From: Streptomyces fodineus
Lineage (GTDB): Bacteria > Actinomycetota > Actinomycetes > Streptomycetales > Streptomycetaceae
DNA: 64,000 nucleotides
Direction of reading: 5' to 3'
NCBI RefSeq assembly: GCF_001735805.1
Contig: NZ_CP017248.1
Location: forward strand, 9,486,001 to 9,550,000
A program made the position numbers and the translations under genes. Positions 36,852 to 44,665 of the stretch are shown here, piece after piece (within the stretch, counting starts at the first letter, position 1; each line of letters starts with the position of its first letter). Below the pieces are notes generated by a model. That model did not search any database and was not told the origin of the DNA. It saw nothing but the letters and a program-made list of their open reading frames with translations.

Positions 36852-38110
36852 GTGTGCGGCCGTTCGTCGACGACCCGGATGAGCTTGCCCGAGCGGGAGT
36901 TGACCGCGAGATCCTGGTGCCGCACCCATTCGACGCCGATCGGGTTCACGTGCCCGGAGGCGGTCGCGCTCGCGTAGAACGGTCGCTCCGCGAGGACCGC
37001 CGCCACGACGGACTCCTCCAACGCGGCGGACACCTTCCCGGGATCGGCGACCGCGAGCCGCAGCACCAGGCCGTCCCGGCCGTCCCGGCGCCGTACCACG
37101 AGCTGCACACCGGTCACCTCGCCGCGGAGGTCAGCCGCGGTGACGACGTCATGGACGTCCTCGGTGTAGAGAGAGACGGGGCCGACCCGCACGCCTTCCT
37201 CGGCGCGCCCGAGGATACGGAAGACACCCGCGTCCCGGTCGACCCACTCGGCCCTGTCGCCCGCCGGATAGCGGAGCACGGGCATGAGCCGCCGGCGGAG
37301 ATCGGTGACGACCAGCCGCCCGGCCACTCCGTTGCCGGCAACGGCTTCGTCGGTCTCGTCACACAGGATCTCGACCACCGTGTACGGCGTGAACGCGCGG
37401 TGCACGCGCGGATCCCCGCCGGGCACGGCCTTGCCGAGGAGCCCCGCGTCGACGCTCGCATATCCCAGGGAGCGTGGCTCGGCATTCGGGAACGCGGCCC
37501 GTAGCAGCGGGAGTTGGTCGCCGAAGAGGCATTCCCCGCCGAAGAAGAGCAGCTCCACGTCCGGCAGGGTGCGGTGTGCGCCGGCCAGGCGTTCGGCGAG
37601 CGAGCACAGTGTGGTCGGAGTGCCGGCGACGACCTGGACCCGGAACTCCTCCAAGGTCGCCGCGGTGGATTCCCAGGGCGTCGCGCCGCCGATGGGCAGC
37701 CGGACGTTGGCCACGGGGGAGCGGTGCAAGGAGTCGAGGACGAAGCTGAAGCTCGCGTACAGGTCGCCCGCGTAGAAGAGGTCTGCCACCCGGTGACCGG
37801 GCCGCAGCCCGGCGGAGACGAGTCCGGCACCGAACGCGGCGGTGAACTCACGCCATTCGGTGCGGGTGTAGTAGGAGAACTTCGGTGAGCCTGTGGTCCC
37901 GCCGCTGCGGAACACGACCGCTTCGTTCAAGGGGGCGGTCAGCAGCCGGTTGTCGCGGGGTGCGTTGGCTCGCCAGAAATCGGCCTGGGGCACCACCGGG
38001 AGATCCGTGAGACGAGTCACGTGATCGGAAAGGTGAGTGTAGAGCTCGCGGTAGAAAGGCGAGTTGTGCCGGGCGAAACGTATGAGTTCCGCAATTGATT
38101 GAACGGGCAT
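36848..38110 (-). CDS. PaaK/phenylacetate-CoA ligase-like adenylating enzyme, first gene of the lux-like operon
   Basis: About 420 residues from the ATG at 38110 (AGGA 4 nt upstream; a GTG at 38143 is possible). Motifs: HNSPFYRELYTHLSDHVTRL typical of the PaaK N-terminus, ATP loop FRSGGTTGSPKFSYY (residues 68-80), VAGTPTTLCSLAERL, LLFFGGECLFGDQL, LGYASVDAG, and VNSRSGKLIRVVDERP at the end, where the C-terminal catalytic Lys is expected. It should make an acyl-AMP, then a thioester. Being first in the operon it may choose the substrate acid. The ATP loop is close to that in the fused domain at 30786, suggesting duplication. Confidence 0.88.
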   Translation of the reverse strand: MPVQSIAELIRFARHNSPFYRELYTHLSDHVTRLTDLPVVPQADFWRANAPRDNRLLTAPLNEAVVFRSGGTTGSPKFSYYTRTEWREFTAAFGAGLVSAGLRPGHRVADLFYAGDLYASFSFVLDSLHRSPVANVRLPIGGATPWESTAATLEEFRVQVVAGTPTTLCSLAERLAGAHRTLPDVELLFFGGECLFGDQLPLLRAAFPNAEPRSLGYASVDAGLLGKAVPGGDPRVHRAFTPYTVVEILCDETDEAVAGNGVAGRLVVTDLRRRLMPVLRYPAGDRAEWVDRDAGVFRILGRAEEGVRVGPVSLYTEDVHDVVTAADLRGEVTGVQLVVRRRDGRDGLVLRLAVADPGKVSAALEESVVAAVLAERPFYASATASGHVNPIGVEWVRHQDLAVNSRSGKLIRVVDERPHT

Positions 38111-38359
38111 CAATTCCTGCTCGGAGGCGTGGTCCGCCGGCACGGGAAAGGCCGGCGGATGCGACGGGATGGATCCACTGACGGGACTTCGGTCGCTGAA
38201 GGTGTGGGTGAGCGGACGCCCATCACGAGCGGGCGTTCGGAGGCGAGTTTATCTCACCATTTGGAACGGACTTGCGCCAACTGGCCACTGATGGAAGGGG
38301 CATTGACGCCTCACGGACGGATTCCGGGGAACTTCGGTTCCCGCACGGCCCGGAGACGG

Positions 38360-38387
38360 TTGTCACATCCAACGTGTCACCTATAAC
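38360..38387 (+). promoter_or_regulatory. Candidate promoter (TTGTCA-16-TATAAC)
   Basis: TTGTCA at 38360-38365 and TATAAC at 38382-38387 are separated by 16 nt, a good match to a housekeeping (SigA/HrdB) promoter. It lies about 30 nt upstream of an AAGGA-ATG signal at 38406-38419 and is divergent from the lux-like operon. Confidence 0.5.
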
Positions 38388-38416
38388 TGTCCTTTGAGGA
38401 CGCTCAAGGAAGCCTT

Positions 38417-38506
38417 ATGGAACAGCCAGTTCCCGGCAACCCGTTCTATGGCTTGAATGCGACTCCACCCGCTTCGAAGAACGAGAAAGATTCAGGGGTA
38501 AGCCGT
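38417..38506 (+). CDS. Possible small ORF or leader peptide between the lux-like operon and the sigma-CAP gene
   Basis: The ATG at 38417 has AAGGA spaced 6 nt upstream and a promoter-like sequence about 30 nt before that. The first 30 or so codons (MEQPVPGNPFYGLNAT, then ASKNEKDSG) use A/T-ending codons more than neighbours. The frame then stays open to 39064, overlapping the sigma gene in another frame, so the real end is unclear; the given end only marks the plausible part. It could be a short peptide, a leader, or the old 5' end of a rearranged gene. Confidence 0.3.
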
Positions 38507-38756
38507 CGTGCGTCTCAGGGCCGGATCAGCGGTTCGCCGGTCGGCACGGCCGGGGTCGCCGGCGAACCGCATGCCGGTCTCGGCGCGGCGGCGGACGCGC
38601 CCCGCGCTCGGCTGCCGGACCACGGCGTCGCCGTACGACATCCGAGCAGTGGTCCTCGGACCGATCAGGATTACCTGGCGAAGAAGTGTTATCCGAGGCG
38701 CGTCGCACGGTCTCCCAGGTATCGGACACAATCGTGCGGTCTCGAGGACAGGAAGC

Positions 38757-40400
38757 ATGGGTATGAGCACGCAGGACGCGATGGAGACGGCGGCACTGGT
38801 CACGGCCGCCCGAGAGGGCGACACGCAGGCCCAGGACGCCTTGGTCAACGCGTACCTCACCCTGGTCTACAACATCGTGGGCCGGGCTCTGAACGGCTCG
38901 GTGGATGTGGACGACGTGGTGCAGGAGACCATGTTGCGCGCCCTGGACGGACTGGGCGGACTGCGTGCTCCCGAGCGGTTCCGTTCCTGGCTGGTGGCGA
39001 TCGCCATGAACCAGGTCCGGGAGCACCGGCAGAATCGTCTCTCCGCCCCGGGTGGCGTGGATGAGGCCGAGGACCTGGCCGATCCGGGTGCCGACTTCGT
39101 CGATCTGACCGTCGTCCAGCTCCAGCTCACCGGGCAGCGCCTGGAGACGGCGCGGGCGACACGCTGGCTGGAGCCCGACGACCAGGAACTGCTGTCCCTG
39201 TGGTGGCTGGAGTGCGCCGGCGAACTCACGCGGGCCGAGGTCGCCGCGGCCCTGGACCTCTCGCCTCAGCACGCCGCCGTCCGGGTCCAGCGCATGAAGG
39301 CGCAGTTGGAGGCGGCCCGCGTGGTGGTACGAGCACTCGACGCACGGCCGCGGTGCGAGGAACTCCGGATCGTGCTGGCCCCCTGGGACGGCAGGCCCGC
39401 GGCTCTGTGGCGCAAGCGAATAGCCCGGCACGCGCGCGGCTGCACGCACTGCAGCGGGTTGTGGAGCGGACTGATGCCGGCAGAAGGGCTGCTGGCGGGC
39501 CTGGCACTGATCGCCGCGTCACCTGCACTGCTTGCCGCGGTCTCCTCCGGGTCGGTAAGGCTTGCCCCGGCTGGTGCTGTCGCCCGGTTCGACATACCGG
39601 GGGGTGGCTCGGGCTCGGGATCGGGCGCCGGACGGCGTGGCGTACGGGGCCGCACCGGCTCGCGCAGCCAGTCCCGTCGGCGCCGCCGGGTGCGCCGCCG
39701 GGCCGTCGGTGGCGCCGTCGTCGCGGCCTGCGTCGCGGGAGGTGGCCTGTGGTACTTCGGCACCGACTCCGGCACCAGTGCCGACCCCGCGAACGCCGAG
39801 CGAAGTGCGGCCGCCCCCATCCTGGACCGCTCCACGCCCAGCGCTGAGGACGGATCGCCGTCGCCCTCGCTTTCTCCGTCTCCGTCCGTGACGAAGCCGA
39901 AGAAGGCGAACGCCACGAAGCCGGCGACCCCTGCCAGAAAGAGCACACCCACAACCCCGGAATCCGCCCGCAGGACTCCTGTCGCGCCGAACACACCACA
40001 GACTCAGCCGGATCCGACCGACGTCGTCGGCCAGGTCGTCGCGCTGGTGAACAAGCAACGGTCAGCCGCCGGCTGCGGTCCGCTCACCGAGGACCCGCAA
40101 CTGCAAAAGGCGGCCCAGGGCCACTCCGACGACATGGCCGCACGCCACTTCTTCGACCACACCAACCCGGACGGCGCGGATCCCGGACAGCGCATCACCG
40201 CCGCCGGCTACCGCTGGTCCACATACGGCGAGAACATCGCCCAGGGCCAGCAGACCGCCTCAGCTGTCATGGAGTCCTGGATGAACAGCCCCGGCCACCG
40301 GGCGAACATCCTCAACTGCTCCTTCAAGGACATCGGCGTGGGGGTTCACAAGGGCGCGGGCGGCCCCTGGTGGACACAGGACTTCGGCGCGAAGATGTGA
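38757..40400 (+). CDS. Membrane-tethered ECF sigma factor with zinc anti-sigma motif and extracellular CAP domain
   Basis: The 547-residue protein starts at ATG 38757 (ATG 38763 is equally possible; GAGGACAGGA upstream). Sigma region 2 (about 28-90: VDVDDVVQETMLRALDGL, RFRSWLVAIAMNQVREH) and region 4 (about 145-187: LTRAEVAAALDLSPQHAAVR) form an ECF sigma factor. Next comes Cys200 plus His225-x3-Cys229-x2-Cys232, the zinc-binding motif of ZAS anti-sigma factors. A basic stretch (about 293-315) leads to a membrane helix (about 316-335), a Pro/Ser/Thr linker and a CAP/SCP domain (about 420-547: LVNKQRSAAGCGPL, MAARHFFDHTNPDG, TYGENIAQG, SWMNSPGHRANIL). One chain thus holds sigma, anti-sigma, anchor and external domain. 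Confidence 0.88.
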   Translation: MGMSTQDAMETAALVTAAREGDTQAQDALVNAYLTLVYNIVGRALNGSVDVDDVVQETMLRALDGLGGLRAPERFRSWLVAIAMNQVREHRQNRLSAPGGVDEAEDLADPGADFVDLTVVQLQLTGQRLETARATRWLEPDDQELLSLWWLECAGELTRAEVAAALDLSPQHAAVRVQRMKAQLEAARVVVRALDARPRCEELRIVLAPWDGRPAALWRKRIARHARGCTHCSGLWSGLMPAEGLLAGLALIAASPALLAAVSSGSVRLAPAGAVARFDIPGGGSGSGSGAGRRGVRGRTGSRSQSRRRRRVRRRAVGGAVVAACVAGGGLWYFGTDSGTSADPANAERSAAAPILDRSTPSAEDGSPSPSLSPSPSVTKPKKANATKPATPARKSTPTTPESARRTPVAPNTPQTQPDPTDVVGQVVALVNKQRSAAGCGPLTEDPQLQKAAQGHSDDMAARHFFDHTNPDGADPGQRITAAGYRWSTYGENIAQGQQTASAVMESWMNSPGHRANILNCSFKDIGVGVHKGAGGPWWTQDFGAKM

Positions 40401-40583
40401 CGCATCTTTGGTGCGGCCTCGGCTCGGCCGCTGCCGCCGGGCCAACGCCGCTCGCGTGGGCCGCTCGCTGAAGCCTGCGCGGTGCCGAGACCCGTCCACG
40501 GTCCCGCCACCGCCTCGACGAGGCCGCCCCTCGGCACGCCCCGCGCACCCTCGGACGTTCCGGTGTCCCGCCAGGCGTGCGGG

Positions 40584-41180
40584 TCAGCCGGTGCCAAGTG
40601 CGTGGAGAAGGCGGCTGCAACGGGCTGTCATCTCGGCCGCGCTCTGGTCCGGATGATCGGACCACCAGCGCATCACGGCGGTCACGGCGTACTGCCAGAC
40701 ATGGTTGAGGAGTTGATGGTCCAGCGGGTCGTCGTGTCCGGCGTGGGTGAGGAGTCCCGTGGCACCCGCGGCCCCCATGGCGGCGAGCCGTCCGCGGTAG
40801 TGGTTCACGGCGTCGCGCATCTCACCGGCCGGCGGCAGAGCCGGATCGTAGAGGACGGACCAGGCGTGCCGGCAGCCTTCGACCGCGGTGAAGATCGCGG
40901 AGAGGGTGTCCAGCGCGTGACCGGTCGTTCCGCTGCGCGAGCGGGCCGCGGCCACCGTGTTCACCAGAAGCCCGCCCACCCGGTGCACACAGGCGAGGTA
41001 GAGGCCCTCTTTGGAGTCGAAGTAGGTGTAGATCAGAGGTTTCGAGATGCCCGCGCGCCGTGCGACGGCGGCGACGGAGACACCCGCGTAGCCGTGTTCG
41101 CCGAATTCCTCCACGGCCACGTCGATGATCTGCCCCTCCCGGTCGGCACGGGAGACGCCCTTGGTTCCGGCCTTGCCCAT
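40584..41180 (-). CDS. TetR-family regulator divergent from an FAD oxidase
   Basis: The 198-residue protein starts at ATG 41180. The N-terminal helix-turn-helix is canonical (DREGQIIDVAVEEFGEHGYA, then AAVARRAGISKPLIYTYFDS). The C-terminal ligand domain has a Trp-containing segment (GCRHAWSVLYDPALPP). The 69-nt gap to the FAD oxidase start at 41250 contains a symmetric ACCGCTCGGT element, so it probably controls that gene and itself. Confidence 0.9.
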   Translation of the reverse strand: MGKAGTKGVSRADREGQIIDVAVEEFGEHGYAGVSVAAVARRAGISKPLIYTYFDSKEGLYLACVHRVGGLLVNTVAAARSRSGTTGHALDTLSAIFTAVEGCRHAWSVLYDPALPPAGEMRDAVNHYRGRLAAMGAAGATGLLTHAGHDDPLDHQLLNHVWQYAVTAVMRWWSDHPDQSAAEMTARCSRLLHALGTG

Positions 41181-41204
41181 ACCCGCACTCTAGTCCACGA
41201 TATG

Positions 41205-41214
41205 ACCGCTCGGT
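41205..41214. promoter_or_regulatory. Candidate TetR operator ACCG-CT-CGGT
   Basis: The symmetric element sits 25 bp upstream of the tetR start and 36 bp before the FAD oxidase start, with AT-rich flanks (tatg on the left, aattta on the right) that look like promoter elements. A looser GACC/GGTC symmetry extends across 41204-41230. Confidence 0.5.
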
Positions 41215-41249
41215 AATTTACCCACGGGTCAATTCGAGGGGTCGAGGTC

Positions 41250-42866
41250 GTGGCGCGGTCGTGGTGGGGATGGGGAAACGTCGAGGACGCCGTGCGCGGC
41301 GCCGAACTCGAGACGCTTCTGGCACGCGTGCGGGCTCTGATGCCGGGCGAGTTGACCGGTCACGAGCCACCGGACATCTCCGCGCTGGACCTGCCCAGGC
41401 CCCGCGTCACCCCTCCCGCCTCGCTCGCCGGCCTGTGCTCGGCGCAACCGGAGGACCGGGCCGCGCACGCGCACGGCAAGGCGTTCCGGGACGTGGTGCG
41501 CAACCTGCACGGCGATCTGCGCCATGTGCCGGACCTCGTCGTCCGGCCCGCTGGGGAGCAGGACGTGATCGATCTCCTCGACTGGTGCACCCGCGAGGGT
41601 GTCGCCGTGGTGCCGTACGGCGGCGGCAGTTCGGTGGTCGGCGGCATCGAGCCGCGGTGCGACGGCCACCCCGCCGTGGTCACCGTCGATCTCGGGCACA
41701 TGAACCGGGTCCTGGAGATCGACCGGACGACTCGGGCCGCGCGAATCCAGGCCGGCGCGCTCGGCCCGCACCTGGAGGACCAACTGCGGCCGCACCGGCT
41801 GACGCTGCGCCATTTCCCGCAGTCCTTCGAGTTCTCCACGCTGGGCGGCTGGCTCGCCACTCGCGCCGGCGGCCACTACGCGACGCTGTACACGCACATC
41901 GACGATCTGGTCGAGTCGATGCGGGTGGTGACGGGCGCCGGGGTGAGCGCCTCGCTGCGGCTGCCGGGATCCGGTGCGGGACCGTCACCGGACCGGCTCT
42001 TCCTGGGCAGCGAGGGATCGCTGGGCATCATCACCGGAGCGTGGATGCGCCTTCAGGAGCGCCCCCGTTGGCGTGCCAGGGCAACCGTGCGGTTCGGTGA
42101 CTACACGGCGGCGGTGGCAGCGACCCGGGCGATCGCGCAGAGCGGGCTGAACCCGGCGAACTGCCGGCTTCTCGACGCGGCCGAGGCGCTGATCAACGCC
42201 GGTGTGAGCGTCGGCGGCGCTCTGCTCGTCCTCGCCTTCGAGTCGGCGGACCATCCCGTCCGTGTCGACCTGGAGCGGGCTGTGGAACTGTGCCGTGACC
42301 ACGGTGGAGAGCCGGCCGTCGACACCGGCGAGGTGCCGGGCCGGGACGTGGAGGCAGTGCCGGAGAAGGCTGCCGCCGGTGACACCGCCGCGGATACCTG
42401 GCGCTCGTCGTTTCTGCGGATGCCCTACCAGCGTGATGCGCTGGCCCGGCACTCGGTGATCGTGGAGACGTTCGAGACGGCATGCACCTGGGACCGCTTC
42501 GAGGTCCTCCATCAGACGGTCACCGAGGCAGCCCGGCAGGCCATCCACGAGGTCGCCGGAACCGGAGTGGTGACCTGTCGGTTCACCCACGTCTATCCCG
42601 ACGGGCCGGCGCCGTACTTCGGGGTGTACGCGCCGGGCCGCTGGGGCAGCACGGTGGCCCAGTGGGACCACATCAAGAACGCGGTGTCCGAGGCGATCCA
42701 CACATGCGGTGGCACGATCACCCACCATCACGCGGTCGGGCGGGACCACCGGCCTTGGTACGACCGCCAGCGCCCCGGCCCGTTCGCCGCGGCACTGACA
42801 GCCGCCAAGACCGCGCTGGACCCGGCCGGCATCCTCAATCCCGGAGTGCTTCTCCCCGCACCCTGA
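41250..42866 (+). CDS. FAD-binding oxidase, alkyl-DHAP synthase/glycolate-oxidase type
   Basis: The 538-residue protein starts at a GTG with GGGGTCGAGG upstream. The N-terminal FAD_binding_4 (PCMH) domain has DLVVRPAGEQDVIDLLDW, VVPYGGGSSVVGGIEP and TLRHFPQSFEFSTLGGWLAT, including the serine/glycine loop that contacts FAD, then LFLGSEGSLGIITGAWMRL. The C-terminal oxidase domain contains GTGVVTCRFTHVYPDGPAPY and the His-rich GGTITHHHAVGRDHRPW. The HHHAVG motif and length match alkyldihydroxyacetonephosphate synthase-like enzymes of actinobacteria, whose bacterial substrates are mostly unknown. It is probably controlled by the divergent TetR. Confidence 0.88.
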   Translation: MARSWWGWGNVEDAVRGAELETLLARVRALMPGELTGHEPPDISALDLPRPRVTPPASLAGLCSAQPEDRAAHAHGKAFRDVVRNLHGDLRHVPDLVVRPAGEQDVIDLLDWCTREGVAVVPYGGGSSVVGGIEPRCDGHPAVVTVDLGHMNRVLEIDRTTRAARIQAGALGPHLEDQLRPHRLTLRHFPQSFEFSTLGGWLATRAGGHYATLYTHIDDLVESMRVVTGAGVSASLRLPGSGAGPSPDRLFLGSEGSLGIITGAWMRLQERPRWRARATVRFGDYTAAVAATRAIAQSGLNPANCRLLDAAEALINAGVSVGGALLVLAFESADHPVRVDLERAVELCRDHGGEPAVDTGEVPGRDVEAVPEKAAAGDTAADTWRSSFLRMPYQRDALARHSVIVETFETACTWDRFEVLHQTVTEAARQAIHEVAGTGVVTCRFTHVYPDGPAPYFGVYAPGRWGSTVAQWDHIKNAVSEAIHTCGGTITHHHAVGRDHRPWYDRQRPGPFAAALTAAKTALDPAGILNPGVLLPAP

Positions 42867-43040
42867 CCTCGGCCGCTTAGCGGGAGCCCGGGTGCGCAAG
42901 GTCGGCCTCGACCGTCACCCCAGCGGACCGGAGCCCGCCTGGGACGACCTGGACACGCTGTTCGCGTCCAGCCTCGTCCGCACGGCGGCCTGGATGCCGC
43001 TCACGTGCCGTCCGGCCGTGATGTCACGAACGATTTCGCG

Positions 43041-43478
43041 TCAGAAGCCGAGGAGGCTGCTCTGCGAGATCGTGTTGTTCATTTCGCAGGAGTTCGCAAA
43101 GGTGTGTTTCCAGGACGTGCGGGTTCCCTGCCAGACGCCGTCGACCGTGATCGTCACCGGGGACCAGAGCCTCATACAGGCCTGGCCGGGCGTCTGCGAC
43201 AGCAGGGAGTCGAACTGGCCGCCGGCGTTGCGTAGCTCCGCGCAGGCCGCGGCGGGAGCGGGATGCGTGCCGCTGGCACCGGGCGCGCAGCTCAGCGTGA
43301 CGGCGCGAGCTGCGGTGTCGATCGAGCCGCCGGGATAGGACACGGTCAGCACGAGCGCCGAGGGCGCGTAGAGGCTGGCGGGTGCCGCGGTGGCCGTGGC
43401 CGAAGCCGTGGCGAGCGTCGCGCCGGTCAGGCTGACGGCGGCCGTGGCGATGGTGGCGAAGCGCAGGGTCATGCGCAT
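43041..43478 (-). CDS. Secreted SSI-type serine protease inhibitor with Arg at P1
   Basis: The 145-residue precursor starts at ATG 43478 with GGAG 5 nt upstream (the frame is open to 43544). A signal peptide ends near ATATAAPAS. The mature part follows the Streptomyces subtilisin inhibitor pattern: LVLTVSYPG, RAVTLSCAPGASGTHPAPAA, the reactive region ACMRLWSP, TVDGVWQGTRTSWKHTFANS and a hydrophobic C-terminus. Four cysteines (64, 79, 101, 131) would form the two family disulfides. Aligned to SSI, where P1 is Met two residues after the loop Cys, P1 here is Arg103, predicting inhibition of trypsin-like proteases. Confidence 0.92.
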   Translation of the reverse strand: MRMTLRFATIATAAVSLTGATLATASATATAAPASLYAPSALVLTVSYPGGSIDTAARAVTLSCAPGASGTHPAPAAACAELRNAGGQFDSLLSQTPGQACMRLWSPVTITVDGVWQGTRTSWKHTFANSCEMNNTISQSSLLGF

Positions 43479-43993
43479 GTGAGCTCCTTCATGAGGGGGG
43501 TGGCCGTGTGGGCCGGGAGCAGCTTCGCCTGAGCAACGGAGCAAGGCCAGTTGGCGGCACGTGTTTGAGACGTGCCCGACTTATGTGCAGGTTGTGAATG
43601 ACATGTGTGCAGGTTGAGAGTGTGATCGGCCTGGTGAAAGACCTCATTCACTCAGTGGCGACGTGAATCCTGCTAGTCCGGAGGGCAGGAACGCCCTGGT
43701 CAGGGTGATCGCGGCACAGCACAGAATGGCCGGAAGTCGGAGCCTGCCACGTGGTCAGGACGCTCTTGAGCCTCGATGCCTCTCGTTCGCGGTTGCTTCG
43801 CGGTTCATCCAGGCCGCTCCCGGGATGCCGTCGGCGCGACGGATGACATGGGTCGGGCGGCGTCGCTCGACCGGGCCCGCGCACACAGTGGCCGACGAGA
43901 CGGTACGGACGATGCGCAACACGGCGCTCTCGTCACCGGTTTCCCCCTCCCGCGCCGCTGGCCGGTGACGGCCGCCTGTCTGGAGAACTGATG
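43479..43993. other. Intergenic stretch, nothing recognised
   Basis: It holds the inhibitor promoter region and short direct repeats of TGTGCAGGTTG near 43580-43615. No frame on either strand resembles a known protein. Confidence 0.45.
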
Positions 43994-44637
43994 TCAGGCC
44001 GGGGTGTCCCATGGGCGGCGGCCCCATGCCGAGATGGTTGAGGGATATCGATGAATGCCGAGTCCTTGAGCAGTTCGTCGAATGCGGTGAGGTCTGTGTC
44101 GGTGATGAGGCCGCTGGCCAGGAGAGTGGGGGCCGCCCGGTGGATGAGCGGGCGCCCGCGGTCCTTTTCGGGGTGAGTGGACGGCCGGCAGGTCGTAGGG
44201 CTCCTCGACGATGAGCCAGCCGCCGGGGGAGAGCCAGCCGGCGGCCCGTGTGATCATCTCGTCTCGGTCGGGGAGGTGGCAGAACAGGTAGCGGGCGTGG
44301 ACGAGGTCGAAGGTGCCCGGCGCGTAGTCCTCATGCGTGACGTCGGCTTCCTGGATCTCCAGATTGGTGGCGCGGCCGGCGTCGAGGTGGCGGGTGTCGA
44401 GGTCGACGGCGACCACGCGTCCGCCCGGACGGCGTGCGGCGAGCCAGTAGGCGATGGAGCCGGCGCCTGCACCCGACTCCAGGCAGTTCCGGACGTCTGC
44501 ACGGGAAGGCCGTCGAGGATGTTGGTGGTGAACAAGTCGACGCTGCGCTGAATGGACTCCAAGCGGTCACGTTCGCGGAGGGCGTCATTGCTCAGCATGC
44601 CGGTGCTGTAGGGAGTGGTCACGGGGCGCTGTGTCAT
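43994..44637 (-). pseudogene. SAM-dependent methyltransferase broken by several frameshifts
   Basis: From ATG 44637 the first frame gives NDALRERDRLESIQRSVDLF and then loses sense. A second frame supplies GAGAGSIAYWLAARRPGGRV, VVAVDLDTRHLDAG and YLFCHLPDRDEMI with GGWLIVEEPYDL. A third supplies HRAAPTLLASGLITDTDLTA and FDELLKDSAFIDIP. The end returns to the second frame as TISAWGRRPWDTPA. At least three single-base indels are needed to rebuild one frame of about 240 residues. The SAM-binding motifs survive, so decay looks recent. It lies 28 nt downstream of the TAP-type hydrolase gene. Confidence 0.8.
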
Positions 44638-44665
44638 GGATATCGCCTGTTCGTGCTGGGGTCGC

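Noticed and set aside
30786..38110. A bioluminescence operon
   Set aside because: LuxC and LuxE homologues are present, but there is no LuxA or LuxB luciferase, no LuxD thioesterase and no flavin reductase, so light production is not supported.
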